Below, piece after piece: positions 11,987 to 20,955 of a DNA stretch of 64,000 bases. Position 1 is the first letter of the stretch; each line of letters begins with the position of its first letter. This DNA is from Naasia sp. SYSU D00057 (GTDB taxonomy: Bacteria > Actinomycetota > Actinomycetes > Actinomycetales > Microbacteriaceae): the NCBI RefSeq assembly GCF_017916505.1, contig NZ_JAFMSZ010000001.1, positions 620,001 through 684,000 on the forward strand, given 5' to 3'. The notes under the pieces are model-generated. The model worked only from the letters and a program-made list of their open reading frames with translations. It was not told the origin of the DNA and did no database searches. A program made the translations under genes and the position numbers.

Positions 11987-12081
11987 GCATCCTCCTGGGG
12001 GTCCGTTCCAGGCTCACCGAGGATTCGTCGGTTCTCCGGGACGAAGGTCCCGCGTTGCGGCATGCGTCGCCGGCCGGTCGC

Positions 12082-12699
12082 CTACTCCACGGGTGCGGGC
12101 AGCGGCGCGATCCGAAGCGTCCGGGCGACGTGCGCCGCGAACTTGGCGACCGACTTGGTGGTCGAGTCGACCTTCTCGGGCGTCTCCTCGAGGTCCTTGT
12201 AGTCGACGCTGCCCATCGCCTCGCCGTTCCAGTAGGTGACGCCCTGGGCGGGGATGGTGAAGCCGATGTCGTTGAGCGCCTGGAACAGCTCGGCCGTGAT
12301 CTGGTGCGCCCCGTCCTCATTGCCGACGATGGCGGCGACGGCGACCTTGTCGAACATCGAGGGCCGGCCCAGGTCGTCCTTCTCGGACAGCTCGGCGTCG
12401 AGCCGCTCGAGCACCCGCTGGGCGACGCTCGTCATGTGGCCCATCCACGTCGGCGTCGCGATCACGAGGATGTCGGCCGCCTGCACCTTCTCGCGGATGG
12501 CGGGCCACTCGTCGCCGTCCCCCATGTCCGCCTCGACTCCGGGCTTGACGTCGTGATCGACGACGCGAACGGTGGTGCCGGCCACCCCCTCCGCGGCGAG
12601 GGCGGCCATGAGCTGGCCGCCGAGCAGGTCACTGCTCGACTCGGCGGGCGAGGGCTTGAGCGTGCACACGAGGCAGACGGCGGTGAGGTTCGGCTCCAT
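12082..12699 (-). CDS. Flavodoxin/NADPH-dependent FMN reductase family protein
   Basis: A 205-aa protein starting MEPNLTAVCLVCTLKPSPAES, with an AGGAAGG ribosome binding site just upstream of ATG 12699; the longer frame to 12807 lacks this signal. The flavodoxin-like fold is shown by the FMN phosphate-binding start (CTLKPSPAESSS), VQAADILVIATPTWMGHMTS and IVGNEDGAHQITAELFQAL. It probably binds FMN and reduces small molecules or quinones; the substrate is unknown. It is divergent from the racemase gene, with 163 bp between the starts. Confidence 0.87.
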   Translation of the reverse strand: MEPNLTAVCLVCTLKPSPAESSSDLLGGQLMAALAAEGVAGTTVRVVDHDVKPGVEADMGDGDEWPAIREKVQAADILVIATPTWMGHMTSVAQRVLERLDAELSEKDDLGRPSMFDKVAVAAIVGNEDGAHQITAELFQALNDIGFTIPAQGVTYWNGEAMGSVDYKDLEETPEKVDSTTKSVAKFAAHVARTLRIAPLPAPVE

Positions 12700-12862
12700 G
12701 GGTTTCCTTCCTGTTCTCTGCCACTTTTCCGGACTCGGCTCCGGAAGCGGCTGGGAGCCGGCAGGGGGTTGACGCGCGCACCATTGCAGGGCGGTTGAAT
12801 CAGCCACCGCCGTCCACCCGGACTACGGCCCGGCTGGAAGACTCGCCGACGGAGGTCACCGG

Positions 12863-13564
12863 ATGAAGACGATAGGGCTGATCGGCGGCATGAGCTGGGA
12901 GAGCAGCAGCGAGTACTACCGGCTCGTCAACGAACTGGTGCGCGAGCGGGTGGGAGGCCTCTCCTCAGCGAGGTGCGTGCTCTACTCGGTCGACTTCGCG
13001 GAGGTCGAGGCGATGCAGTCCGAGGGCCGGTGGGATGAGGCGGGCCGGCTCCTGGCGGACGTCGCGCGCAGCCTCGAGTCGGCCGGCGCCGACTTCCTCG
13101 TGCTCTGCACCAACACGATGCACAAGGTGGCCTCCGCGATCGAGGATGCGGTCGCCGTTCCTCTGCTGCATCTCGGCGACACCACTGCCCGCGCCGTGCT
13201 CGCGGAGGGGGTGACGAAGGTCGGCCTGCTGGGCACGGCCTTCACGATGGAGCAGTCGTTCTACCGCGACCGCCTGTCATCGCACGGTCTCGAAGTCATC
13301 GTCCCCGAGGCCGAGGACCGTGAGCTCATCCACCGCGTGATCTACGAGGAGCTTTGCCTCGGCATCGTCCGCGAGGAGTCACGCGCCGCGTATCAGGGCG
13401 TCGTCGACCGGCTCGTGGAACGGGGCGCCGAGGGCGTCATCCTCGGCTGCACGGAGATCGAGCTGCTCCTACGGCAGGAGGACGTCGCCGTCCCGGCCTT
13501 CCCGACCACGCGCCTGCACTCCGAGGCCGCAGTGGCGGCCGCGCTGGCGTCAACCGCCGGCTGA
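12863..13564 (+). CDS. Aspartate/glutamate racemase family protein (YgeA-like)
   Basis: A 233-aa amino-acid racemase of the PLP-independent two-cysteine type. The N-terminus MKTIGLIGGMSWESSSEYY is the family signature; the two catalytic cysteines are in LVLCTNTMHK (about residue 82) and ILGCTEIELL (about residue 195). It probably interconverts D and L forms of Asp, Glu or another amino acid; the broad-specificity YgeA group starts the same way. Single gene, convergent with ftsH with 51 bp between stops. The D-amino-acid product might feed the cell wall, but nothing here shows that. Confidence 0.9.
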   Translation: MKTIGLIGGMSWESSSEYYRLVNELVRERVGGLSSARCVLYSVDFAEVEAMQSEGRWDEAGRLLADVARSLESAGADFLVLCTNTMHKVASAIEDAVAVPLLHLGDTTARAVLAEGVTKVGLLGTAFTMEQSFYRDRLSSHGLEVIVPEAEDRELIHRVIYEELCLGIVREESRAAYQGVVDRLVERGAEGVILGCTEIELLLRQEDVAVPAFPTTRLHSEAAVAAALASTAG

Positions 13565-13615
13565 CGCGGCGGCCTCTCGTCCCCACCGCCGGGACGCGGC
13601 TGCGCTCGGCGCCTC

Positions 13616-15577
13616 TCAGCCGTGGACGGTCTGATGCTCCGGCCCGCTTCGCCGCGGCACTCCGGCAGCGGCGTACACGTCGATCTCGTCGAGGGTTTCG
13701 CGCTCGAGCAGCGCGGCCGCGATCGCGTCCAGCTGGCTGCGATGCTCGCGGATGAGCCGACGGGCGTCCACGTAGCACTCCTCGATCAGCCGGCGAACCT
13801 CTTCGTCGACCTTCGCCAGCATCAGGTCCGAGACTCCCGCCGCGCGCGGGTCGCCCTCGCGTGGCAGCACGGAGACCGGCCCGACGGTCTCGGACATCCC
13901 CCAGCGTCCCACCATGCCGCGCGCGACCCCGGTCGCCGTCTCCAGGTCGTTCTCGGCGCCGGTCGTGACCGCTTTCAGGACCTCCGCTTCGGCCGCCATG
14001 CCTCCGAGCGCCCCGATGATCCGGCCCCGCAGGTAGGAGGCCTCGTACCCATACCGGTCCGTGTCCGGCGTGGAGAGCGTCACACCGAGTGCTCGCCCGC
14101 GCGGAATGATCGAGACCTTGCGCACGGGGTCCGCTCCCGGCTGCAGGATGCCGAGCAGCGCGTGGCCGGCCTCGTGATAGGCCGTCCGCCGACGCTCCTC
14201 TTCGGGCATGACGATGGTCCGGGCGGTCCCCAGCTGGATCTTCTCCAGCGCGTCGAGCAGGTCACGCTGGAGGATCTGGGGCTGCCCGCGCCGGGCGGCG
14301 GCGAAAGCCGCCTCGTTCACCAGGTTGGCGAGCTCAGCCCCGGTCATGCCCGGCGTTGCGCTGGCGAGGCGGCCGAGATCGACGTCGCGCCCGAGCGGCT
14401 TGCCCCGGGTGTGCACGGCCAGGATCTGCTCTCGGCCCCTCTGATCGGGCGCGTGCACCGTGATCGTGCGATCGAAGCGTCCAGGACGAAGCAGGGCGGG
14501 GTCGAGCACGTCCGGACGGTTGGTGGCGGCGAGAACGACTACCCCTTCCGAACCCGAGAAGCCGTCCATCTCGGTCAGGATCTGGTTCAGGGTCTGCTCT
14601 CGCTCGTCGTGACCGCCGACGGCACGGGCACCGCCACGCGCCCGTCCGATGGTGTCGATCTCGTCGATGAAGATGATCGCCGGCGCCACCTTGCGGGCCT
14701 CGCCGAACAGCTCGCGCACGCGGCTCGCTCCCACGCCGACGATCATCTCGATGAACTCGGATGCGCTGGCCGAGAAGAAGGGGACGCCCGCCTCGCCCGC
14801 AGTCGCCCGGGCGAGCAGTGTCTTGCCGGTTCCCGGAGGGCCGGCGAGGAGGATCCCCTTCGGCGCGCGCGCACCGAGGCGCCGGTACTTGTCCGGGTCC
14901 TTGAGGAAGTCGACCACTTCGGCGATCTCCGCCTCGACCTCGTCGATCCCGGCCACATCGCCGAAGGTGACGCGGACACTCTCCGGATCCACCGGCTTCC
15001 TCCGGCCGCCTCCGCCGAACAGGGCGCCCATCCCCTGCTGGCGGCGGAGCATCCACCAGTAGAAGCCGATGAGCAGCAGGATCGGCCCGAGCGACAGCAG
15101 GAGGTTCCAGAACAGGCCTCGCTCCTGAAGGACGGGCGTCGCGCGGACTGTGGATCCATTGGCCGCCAACTCGGCGAGGAGGTCGTCCTGGGCGAAGGTC
15201 GGGCGCTCGGTCGTGAAGCTGGAGTATGTTCCCCCGCTGTCGCCGGGCAGGGGCGCCTCGTTGCGCAGCACTCCCTGGATCGAATCTCCACGGGAGAACA
15301 CCTCCTCCACGTTGTTGCGCTCCACCTGCCGCGTGAACTCGGTGTACGGGACAGCGGGAGCGCCGGCCATCGTGTCCTGCGCGGTGAACAGCCCGAAGGT
15401 CAGGAAGTACGCCAAGCCCACCCAGAGCGCGGTCAGCCACCAGTTCGGCCGCTTCGGCGGCGTCTCCTTCGTCGGCTGGAGACCCTCGGTCCGCCACGGC
15501 CGCCCCTGTGGGTCCGGCTGCTCACCTTCGCGGCCCTCCGGCGGCCGCCGCTCGCCGGAGCTCGTATCGCTGCTCAC
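13616..15577 (-). CDS. ftsH: ATP-dependent zinc metalloprotease FtsH
   Basis: A 653-aa membrane-anchored AAA+ protease that unfolds and degrades membrane and regulatory proteins. Order: cytosolic Pro-rich tail, TM1 ([19 protein letters not shown]), an extracytoplasmic domain of about 90 residues, TM2 ([19 protein letters not shown]), AAA domain with Walker A GPPGTGKT (about 246-253) and Walker B IIFIDEID, then the zinc site HEAGH at 468-472. GTG 15577 is chosen because AGGAGG lies just upstream; the TTG at 15598 would precede that site. The genome is expected to hold a housekeeping ftsH near hpt/tilS/folE, so this may be a second copy. Confidence 0.93.
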   Translation of the reverse strand: MSSDTSSGERRPPEGREGEQPDPQGRPWRTEGLQPTKETPPKRPNWWLTALWVGLAYFLTFGLFTAQDTMAGAPAVPYTEFTRQVERNNVEEVFSRGDSIQGVLRNEAPLPGDSGGTYSSFTTERPTFAQDDLLAELAANGSTVRATPVLQERGLFWNLLLSLGPILLLIGFYWWMLRRQQGMGALFGGGGRRKPVDPESVRVTFGDVAGIDEVEAEIAEVVDFLKDPDKYRRLGARAPKGILLAGPPGTGKTLLARATAGEAGVPFFSASASEFIEMIVGVGASRVRELFGEARKVAPAIIFIDEIDTIGRARGGARAVGGHDEREQTLNQILTEMDGFSGSEGVVVLAATNRPDVLDPALLRPGRFDRTITVHAPDQRGREQILAVHTRGKPLGRDVDLGRLASATPGMTGAELANLVNEAAFAAARRGQPQILQRDLLDALEKIQLGTARTIVMPEEERRRTAYHEAGHALLGILQPGADPVRKVSIIPRGRALGVTLSTPDTDRYGYEASYLRGRIIGALGGMAAEAEVLKAVTTGAENDLETATGVARGMVGRWGMSETVGPVSVLPREGDPRAAGVSDLMLAKVDEEVRRLIEECYVDARRLIREHRSQLDAIAAALLERETLDEIDVYAAAGVPRRSGPEHQTVHG

Positions 15578-15674
15578 CTCTGTCCGCCTCCTACGCAACG
15601 GAAGTGCCGATGGCAGGATTCTAGGAAGGCGTCAGCACGGGATGCGAAGCCTCTGGTCCCCTCGGGACCGCCGG

Positions 15675-17756
15675 TCAGGCGTCGATCTTGTCGCGGTCGA
15701 GGTCCCGTGAGCCGTCGATGATGAACTCCTTGCGGGGCGCGACGTCGTTGCCCATGAGCAGCTCGAAGACCCGCTCGGCCGCAGCGGCGTCGGAGACCCG
15801 CACCCGGCGGAGCATCCGGTGGCGCTTGTCCATCGTGGTGAGCGCGAGCTGGTCCGCGTCCATCTCGCCCAGCCCCTTGTAGCGCTGGATCGGGTCGACG
15901 TAGCTGCGCTTCTCGCGCTTCAGCTGTGCGAGCAGCCCCTGGAGCTCCTGCTCCGAGTAGGTGTAGATCGTCTCGTTCGGCTTGCTGCCCGGGTTCTTCA
16001 CCACGACGCGGTGCAGCGGCGGAACGGCGGCGAACACGCGGCCCTCCTCGATGAGCGGGCGCATGTAGCGGAAGAACAGGGTCAGCAGCAGGGTGCGGAT
16101 GTGCGCGCCGTCCACGTCGGCGTCGCTCATCAGGATCACCTTCCCGTAGCGGGCGAGGTCGAGGTCGAAGGTGCGGCCGGACCCCGCGCCGATCACCTGG
16201 ATGATCGAGGCGCACTCGCTGTTGCTCAGCATGTCGCTGATCGACGCCTTCTGGACGTTGAGGATCTTGCCTCGAATGGGCAGCAGCGCCTGGTACTCGC
16301 TGTCGCGGGCGAGCTTGGCCGTGCCGAGCGCGGAGTCGCCCTCGACGATGAACAACTCGCTGTTGCCGACGTCGTTGCTGCGACAGTCGACGAGCTTCGC
16401 CGGCAGCGAGGAGGACTCGAGCGCGTTCTTGCGGCGCTGCGTCTCCTTGTGGGTGCGAGCGGAGATGCGCGCCTTCATCTCGGAGACGACCTTGTCGAGG
16501 AGCATCGACGCCTGGGTCTTGTCCTCGCGCTTCGTGGAGGAGAACTTCTCGCCGAGCGTCTTCGCCACCACCGACGAGACGATGCCGCGCACGGCGGGGG
16601 TGCCGAGGACCTCCTTGGTCTGGCCCTCGAACTGCGGCTCGGGCAGCCGGACGGTGAGCACCGCGGTCAGACCGGCGAGGACGTCGTCCTTCTCGATCTT
16701 CTCGTTCGCACCGACCTTCAGCTTGCGCGCGTTCTGCTCGATCTGGGTGCGCAGCACCTTCAGCAGGCCCTGCTCGAAGCCGGCCTGGTGCGAGCCGCCC
16801 TTCGGCGTCGCGATGATGTTGACGTAGCTCCGGAACGTGGTGTCGTAGCCGATGCCCCAGCGGAGCGCGAGGTCGACCTGGCACTCGCGGTCGACCTCCG
16901 TCGGCACCATGTGGCCGTTCTCCTGCAGCACCGGCACCGTCTCGGTGAACGTGCCGGTGCCGGTGAGGCGCCACGTGTCGGTGACCGCTCCGTCGGGGGC
17001 GAGGAAGTCGACGAACTCGCCGATGCCGCCCTCGTAGCGGAAGCTCTCGGTGGCCGGCTCCCCGCCGCGCTCGTCCTGGATGGCGATGCCGAGGCCCGGC
17101 ACGAGGAAGGCCGTCTGCCGAGCGCGTGCGACCAGGTCCTCGAGTGAGAAGGTGGCGTCGCGGGAGAAGATCTGCCGGTCGGCCCAGTAACGGACTCGGG
17201 TGCCGGTGACGCCCTTCGCGACCTTGCCCACGACCCGTAGCTCGCTGCCGGAGACGAACGGGGTGAAGGCGGCGTCGGGCGACGGTGCGCCCTTGTCGGC
17301 GAAGGTGCCCGGTTCGCCGCGGTGGAAGGACATGGCGTAGGTCTTGCCGTTGCGGTCGACCTCGACGTCGAGACGCTCGGAGAGGGCGTTGACGACGGAG
17401 GCGCCGACGCCGTGCAGTCCGCCGGACGCCGCGTAGGAGCCGCTGCCGAACTTGCCGCCCGCATGCAGCTTGGTGAAGACGACCTCGACGCCCGTCAGGC
17501 CGGTCTTCGGCTCGGTGTCGACCGGGATGCCGCGGGCGCGGTCGCGCACCTCGACGCTGCCGTCGGAGTGCAGCACGACGTCGATCGAGTCGCCGTGACC
17601 CGCGAGAGCCTCGTCGACCGAGTTGTCGATGATCTCCCACAGGCAGTGCATGAGACCGCGGGAGTCGGTCGACCCGATGTACATGCCGGGACGCTTGCGG
17701 ACGGCCTCCAGCCCTTCGAGGACGGAGAGATGCCGAGCCGAGTAATCCTGTGCCAC
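15675..17756 (-). CDS. parE: DNA topoisomerase IV subunit B
   Basis: A 693-aa GyrB/ParE-type ATPase subunit. GTG start at 17756 (VAQDYSARHLSVLEGLEAVR), chosen because residues upstream have no family similarity. GHKL ATPase motifs: KRPGMYIGSTDSRGL, EIIDNSVDEALAG, and the GGKFGSGSYAASGGLHGVG lid. The TOPRIM domain has EGDSALGTAKLARD, SDADVDGAHIRTLLL and a final YKGLGEMDADQL. Lack of a large TOPRIM insert and pairing with parC nearby favour ParE over GyrB. It drives ATP-dependent decatenation with ParC. Divergent from the DUF7455 gene across 297 bp. Confidence 0.93.
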   Translation of the reverse strand: MAQDYSARHLSVLEGLEAVRKRPGMYIGSTDSRGLMHCLWEIIDNSVDEALAGHGDSIDVVLHSDGSVEVRDRARGIPVDTEPKTGLTGVEVVFTKLHAGGKFGSGSYAASGGLHGVGASVVNALSERLDVEVDRNGKTYAMSFHRGEPGTFADKGAPSPDAAFTPFVSGSELRVVGKVAKGVTGTRVRYWADRQIFSRDATFSLEDLVARARQTAFLVPGLGIAIQDERGGEPATESFRYEGGIGEFVDFLAPDGAVTDTWRLTGTGTFTETVPVLQENGHMVPTEVDRECQVDLALRWGIGYDTTFRSYVNIIATPKGGSHQAGFEQGLLKVLRTQIEQNARKLKVGANEKIEKDDVLAGLTAVLTVRLPEPQFEGQTKEVLGTPAVRGIVSSVVAKTLGEKFSSTKREDKTQASMLLDKVVSEMKARISARTHKETQRRKNALESSSLPAKLVDCRSNDVGNSELFIVEGDSALGTAKLARDSEYQALLPIRGKILNVQKASISDMLSNSECASIIQVIGAGSGRTFDLDLARYGKVILMSDADVDGAHIRTLLLTLFFRYMRPLIEEGRVFAAVPPLHRVVVKNPGSKPNETIYTYSEQELQGLLAQLKREKRSYVDPIQRYKGLGEMDADQLALTTMDKRHRMLRRVRVSDAAAAERVFELLMGNDVAPRKEFIIDGSRDLDRDKIDA

Positions 17757-18053
17757 CTGGCCAGGGTAAGCGGCGGTTCCGACACTCCCGGTCAGGTGGG
17801 AGGCGCGGCGGCGGTATCGGGCGACCGCGGCCGGGCGCAGGGAGCGGGACCGCAGCCCCGGTCGCGCCCCGTTCGCGGGCTGGACGCCGGGGCGAACAGC
17901 GAGGAGGATCCTCTCCGCACCGCGAAAAGTCGATCCTGTAACGATCTCGTACGCGCACAGCGAAACGGTGCGAGGCTGTGACCGAGAGCGGAACAACACC
18001 GTGCTTTCATTGTTGAACCCAGTGACGCACCGGACACTCAAGGAGCAGCACAC

Positions 18054-18278
18054 ATGTCGAACATCACGTCAGACGCCCTGGAAGCTCCTTCGTACGAACT
18101 GACCGCGCTCGACCGCTGCGACAGCTGCGGGGCGCAGGCCTACATCCGGGTGGAGCTGGGCAGCGGCGAGCTGCTGTTCTGCGCCCACCACGGCAAGAAG
18201 TACCAGGAGAAGCTTTCGAGCGTCGCCCGCAGCTGGCACGACGAGTCGAGCCGACTCACTCAGGACAACAAGTCCTGA
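18054..18278 (+). CDS. DUF7455 family small zinc-ribbon protein
   Basis: A 74-aa protein (MSNITSDALEAPSYELTALD) with a compact metal-binding pattern: CDSCGAQAYIRVEL, then LLFCAHHGKKY. The Cys-x2-Cys plus Cys-x2-His arrangement implies one zinc ion. It is conserved beside parE and sigA in actinobacteria and has no known function. An AAGGAG ribosome binding site precedes the ATG. The 297-bp region upstream, shared with divergent parE, contains the only visibly AT-richer patch (about 17925-18020) and must hold both promoters, but no hexamer pair is convincing. Confidence 0.9.
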   Translation: MSNITSDALEAPSYELTALDRCDSCGAQAYIRVELGSGELLFCAHHGKKYQEKLSSVARSWHDESSRLTQDNKS

Positions 18279-18389
18279 TCCCCCTTCAGCTTCGCATCGA
18301 GCCGTCCGCACCGCGGGCGGCTCGATGCGGTTAAGGGCCTGCTTCCATCCACCACCCGGTCATCGAGGAGCGGGTCGAAGGCCGGCGTC

Positions 18390-19622
18390 TCAAGCGCCGG
18401 GTGCTGCGACCTCTGCCCGGCGGCGGGTCAGCAGGCGGCGCTCCACCTCGTTGTCGGTGAGGGCCAGCGCCGCCTCGTACGCAGCGACCGCCTCGCCATT
18501 GCGCCCCAGGCGGCGCAGCAGGTCGGCCCGCACCGAGTGGTAGGGCGCATACCCCGGTGCCGGCGCCGCATCCATGAGCGCGAGTCCCGCCGCCGCGCCG
18601 TCGACCTCCGCGACGGCGACCGCGCGGTTGAGCTCGACGACGGCACTCGGGGCGAGTACGCGCAGGAGGTCGTAGAGCTGGACGATCTGCCGCCAGTCGG
18701 TCGCCTCCGCGGAGGGCGCGGTGCTGTGCACGGCCGCGATCGCCGCCTGCACCTGGTACGGGCCCGGCCGGCCGCGGCGCAGGCACTCGCGCACGATCGA
18801 CTGCCCCTCGACGATCCCCGCCCTGGTCCAGAGCGAGCGGTCCTGGTCTGCGAGCGGCACGAGATCGCCGTGCGGCCCCGACCGCGCCGGCCGGCGGGCG
18901 TCGGTGAGGAGGAGCAGGGCGAGCAGGCCCTGCGCCTCCGGCTCATCGGGCATCAGGCGCACCACGAGCCGCGCCAGGCGGATGGCCTCGCGGCACAGCT
19001 CCTCCCGGACGAGCCGCTCCCCCGAGGTCGCCAGGTAGCCCTCGTTGAAGATCAGGTAGATCACCGCGAGCACGCCGCCCAGTCGGTCGGGCAGGTCCGC
19101 GTCCTCGGGCACCCGGTACGGGATGTTGGCGGCGCGGATCTTCGACTTGGCGCGCACGATCCGCTGAGCCATCGTCGGCTCGGGAACGAGGAACGCCCGG
19201 GCGATCTCCGGGGTGGTGAGGCCGCCCAGCAGCCGGAGGGTGAGCGCCACCTGGGCGGGGCGCGCGAGCGCCGGATGGCAGCAGGTGAACAGCAGCCGGA
19301 GTCGCTCATCGGCCACGGCGCCCTCCTCGGGGATCTCGTCGTCCGCCTGGATGGACCGGAGCAGCTCGGCCTCGGCCTCCTTGCCCGTCCCGGCCGCCTC
19401 ACGACGGAGGCGGTCGATGCCGCGGTTGCGCGCGGTCGTGAGGATCCAGCCCGCAGGGCTGGGCGGCAGCCCGTCCACCGGCCAGCGGCGGAGGGCGACC
19501 GTGAACGCGTCCTGCACGGCGTCCTCGGCGAGGTCGAGGTCGCGAAAGATCCGGGTCAGCACGGCGACAGCGCGGCCGTACTCCTCCCGGAAGACGCGCT
19601 CGACCTCGCCGGAAGCGCTCAC
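18390..19622 (-). CDS. ECF sigma factor, ECF42 type (with C-terminal helical/TPR-like domain)
   Basis: A 410-aa sigma factor. GTG start at 19622 ([21 protein letters not shown]). Sigma region 2 covers about residues 8-75 ([37 protein letters not shown]), region 4 about 115-165 ([20 protein letters not shown]), followed by a long helical DUF6596/TPR-like C-terminal domain ([41 protein letters not shown]) typical of ECF42. No anti-sigma gene adjoins, as usual for this group. The GTG overlaps the YCII gene stop by 4 bp (GTGA), so the two are translationally coupled. Confidence 0.92.
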   Translation of the reverse strand: MSASGEVERVFREEYGRAVAVLTRIFRDLDLAEDAVQDAFTVALRRWPVDGLPPSPAGWILTTARNRGIDRLRREAAGTGKEAEAELLRSIQADDEIPEEGAVADERLRLLFTCCHPALARPAQVALTLRLLGGLTTPEIARAFLVPEPTMAQRIVRAKSKIRAANIPYRVPEDADLPDRLGGVLAVIYLIFNEGYLATSGERLVREELCREAIRLARLVVRLMPDEPEAQGLLALLLLTDARRPARSGPHGDLVPLADQDRSLWTRAGIVEGQSIVRECLRRGRPGPYQVQAAIAAVHSTAPSAEATDWRQIVQLYDLLRVLAPSAVVELNRAVAVAEVDGAAAGLALMDAAPAPGYAPYHSVRADLLRRLGRNGEAVAAYEAALALTDNEVERRLLTRRRAEVAAPGA

Positions 19623-19975
19623 GGCAGGGAGCTGAAGGCGAGCGGCCGCACCTCGACGGGAAGGCCGGTGACCTCGGTGACCCGGCGGCCCCACCGCAGG
19701 GCCCCGTCGAGGTCGTCCGCGCGGATCACCCAGAGACCGCCGATGAACTCCTTCGCCTCCACGTAGGGGCCGTCCGTGATGAGGGCATCATGCCCCTCGC
19801 GCGGCCGGACCACGGTGGACGTCTCGGGCTGGTGCAGCCCGCCCGTGAAGAGGAACGCCCCTGAGGCGTCCATCTCGCTGTTCAGCTCGCCGAGCTTGCG
19901 CATCACCGGCTCCAGGAACTCGGGCGGCGGGACCTCGCCGACCGGCTGGATCAGGTTGAGCAGGTACTGGGTCAT
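19619..19975 (-). CDS. YCII/DGPF-domain protein, partner of the ECF42 sigma factor
   Basis: A 118-aa YCII-related protein ([20 protein letters not shown]...). The DGPF-family signature appears as [19 protein letters not shown] around residues 68-87. Members are small ferredoxin-fold proteins almost always encoded next to ECF42 sigma factors; their chemical role is unknown. ATG 19975 has a GAGGA-rich upstream sequence. The gene ends inside the start codon of the sigma gene, and an ECF42-like promoter lies 46 bp upstream, so the pair is probably autoregulated. Confidence 0.9.
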   Translation of the reverse strand: MTQYLLNLIQPVGEVPPPEFLEPVMRKLGELNSEMDASGAFLFTGGLHQPETSTVVRPREGHDALITDGPYVEAKEFIGGLWVIRADDLDGALRWGRRVTEVTGLPVEVRPLAFSSLP

Positions 19976-20020
19976 GGTGTTCTCCTCGTCCTCGGCCGGA
20001 CCTTCCCGGCTCTCACCGTC

Positions 20021-20049
20021 TATACGAACGACGACCACTGAAATCGACA
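20021..20049 (-). promoter_or_regulatory. Candidate ECF42-dependent promoter for the YCII-sigma operon
   Basis: Read on the minus strand: TGTCGA (20049-20044), a 17-nt spacer, then CGTATA (20026-20021), ending 45 bp before the YCII start. TGTCGA is the -35 element I associate with ECF42 sigma factors; the -10 match is looser. Confidence 0.5.
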
Positions 20050-20128
20050 CGACCGCGGAGAGATCTTTTTCGGGTGCCGATAGTCTGCCCGGGAATCCCC
20101 CTCCCCTTCCGACGGCGGCGAAGGCTCC

Positions 20129-20809
20129 GTGAACAGCACATCCATCAGCTCTGCGCTCGCCTCGAGCTCCGTCGGCGAGGGGCTCGACGGCGTGCTGGAA
20201 GCGGCGGGCGCTGTGGCGTTCTACCTCGTGGTCTGGGGGCTCGTGTTCGCCGGCACAGCCCTGTTCGTCGGCGCGTTCGTGCCGTTCGTGACGGGCGACT
20301 CGCTGCTCTTCGCGGCCGGGATCCTGACCGCCGGGTCGGAGGTGCTCGACATCCGGATCCTCGCGATCGGCGTCGCGATCGCCGCCTTCGCCGGCGACCA
20401 GGTCGGCTTCTGGCTGGGCCGCAGGCTGGGCCGCCCCTACCTCGACAGCCGGGGCGGCCCGCGGGTGCAGCGGGCGGTCGCCCGGACCGAGCGGTTCTAC
20501 ACCCTCTTCGGCTGGTGGTCGGTCGTCATCGCCCGGTACGTGCCTTGGGCGCGCGTCTTCATCCCGGTCATCGCGGGCGTCGGACGCATGCCGGCCCTCC
20601 GCTTCGCGAGCGCGAACCTCGTCGGCGCGCTCAGCTGGGGCGTCGCCATCACCGTCCTCGGCTACTTCGCGGCGACGTCGCCCCAGGTCCGCCCGATCGC
20701 GTACGGCATCGCTGCGGCCGCCATCCTCGCCTCCGTGATCGCCGGCGTCCGCGCCTGGCGGCGGGATCGAGCGGCTCGGGTCGCCGCGGCGGGGGCGGCG
20801 GCCTCCTGA
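20129..20809 (+). CDS. VTT (DedA/SNARE-associated) domain membrane protein
   Basis: A 226-aa integral membrane protein starting at GTG 20129. It has the DedA layout: an N-terminal helix (VAFYLVVWGLVFAGTALFVG), a re-entrant-like region (FVPFVTGDSLLFAAGIL), the family motif FAGDQVGFWLGRRLGRPY, then ARYVPWARVFIPVIAGVGRM and two C-terminal helices. DedA proteins are thought to move lipids across the membrane and to support envelope homeostasis; the substrate here is unknown. The basic tail RAWRRDRAARVAAAG is probably cytoplasmic. Single gene, no linked partner. Confidence 0.9.
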   Translation: MNSTSISSALASSSVGEGLDGVLEAAGAVAFYLVVWGLVFAGTALFVGAFVPFVTGDSLLFAAGILTAGSEVLDIRILAIGVAIAAFAGDQVGFWLGRRLGRPYLDSRGGPRVQRAVARTERFYTLFGWWSVVIARYVPWARVFIPVIAGVGRMPALRFASANLVGALSWGVAITVLGYFAATSPQVRPIAYGIAAAAILASVIAGVRAWRRDRAARVAAAGAAAS

Positions 20810-20955
20810 CGGCTCGCGCCCCCGTAGCGCCCCATCCGGGGGCTTGGCAAGCAGGCGACAGGGCTCCCGCTTCGCCATAGTCTGAGCAATCCACCCGCCG
20901 GAAGTGGTCGGGATCTTCTGCGCCCTGCAGGGGGCGACCACGAAGGGAGATCGCT

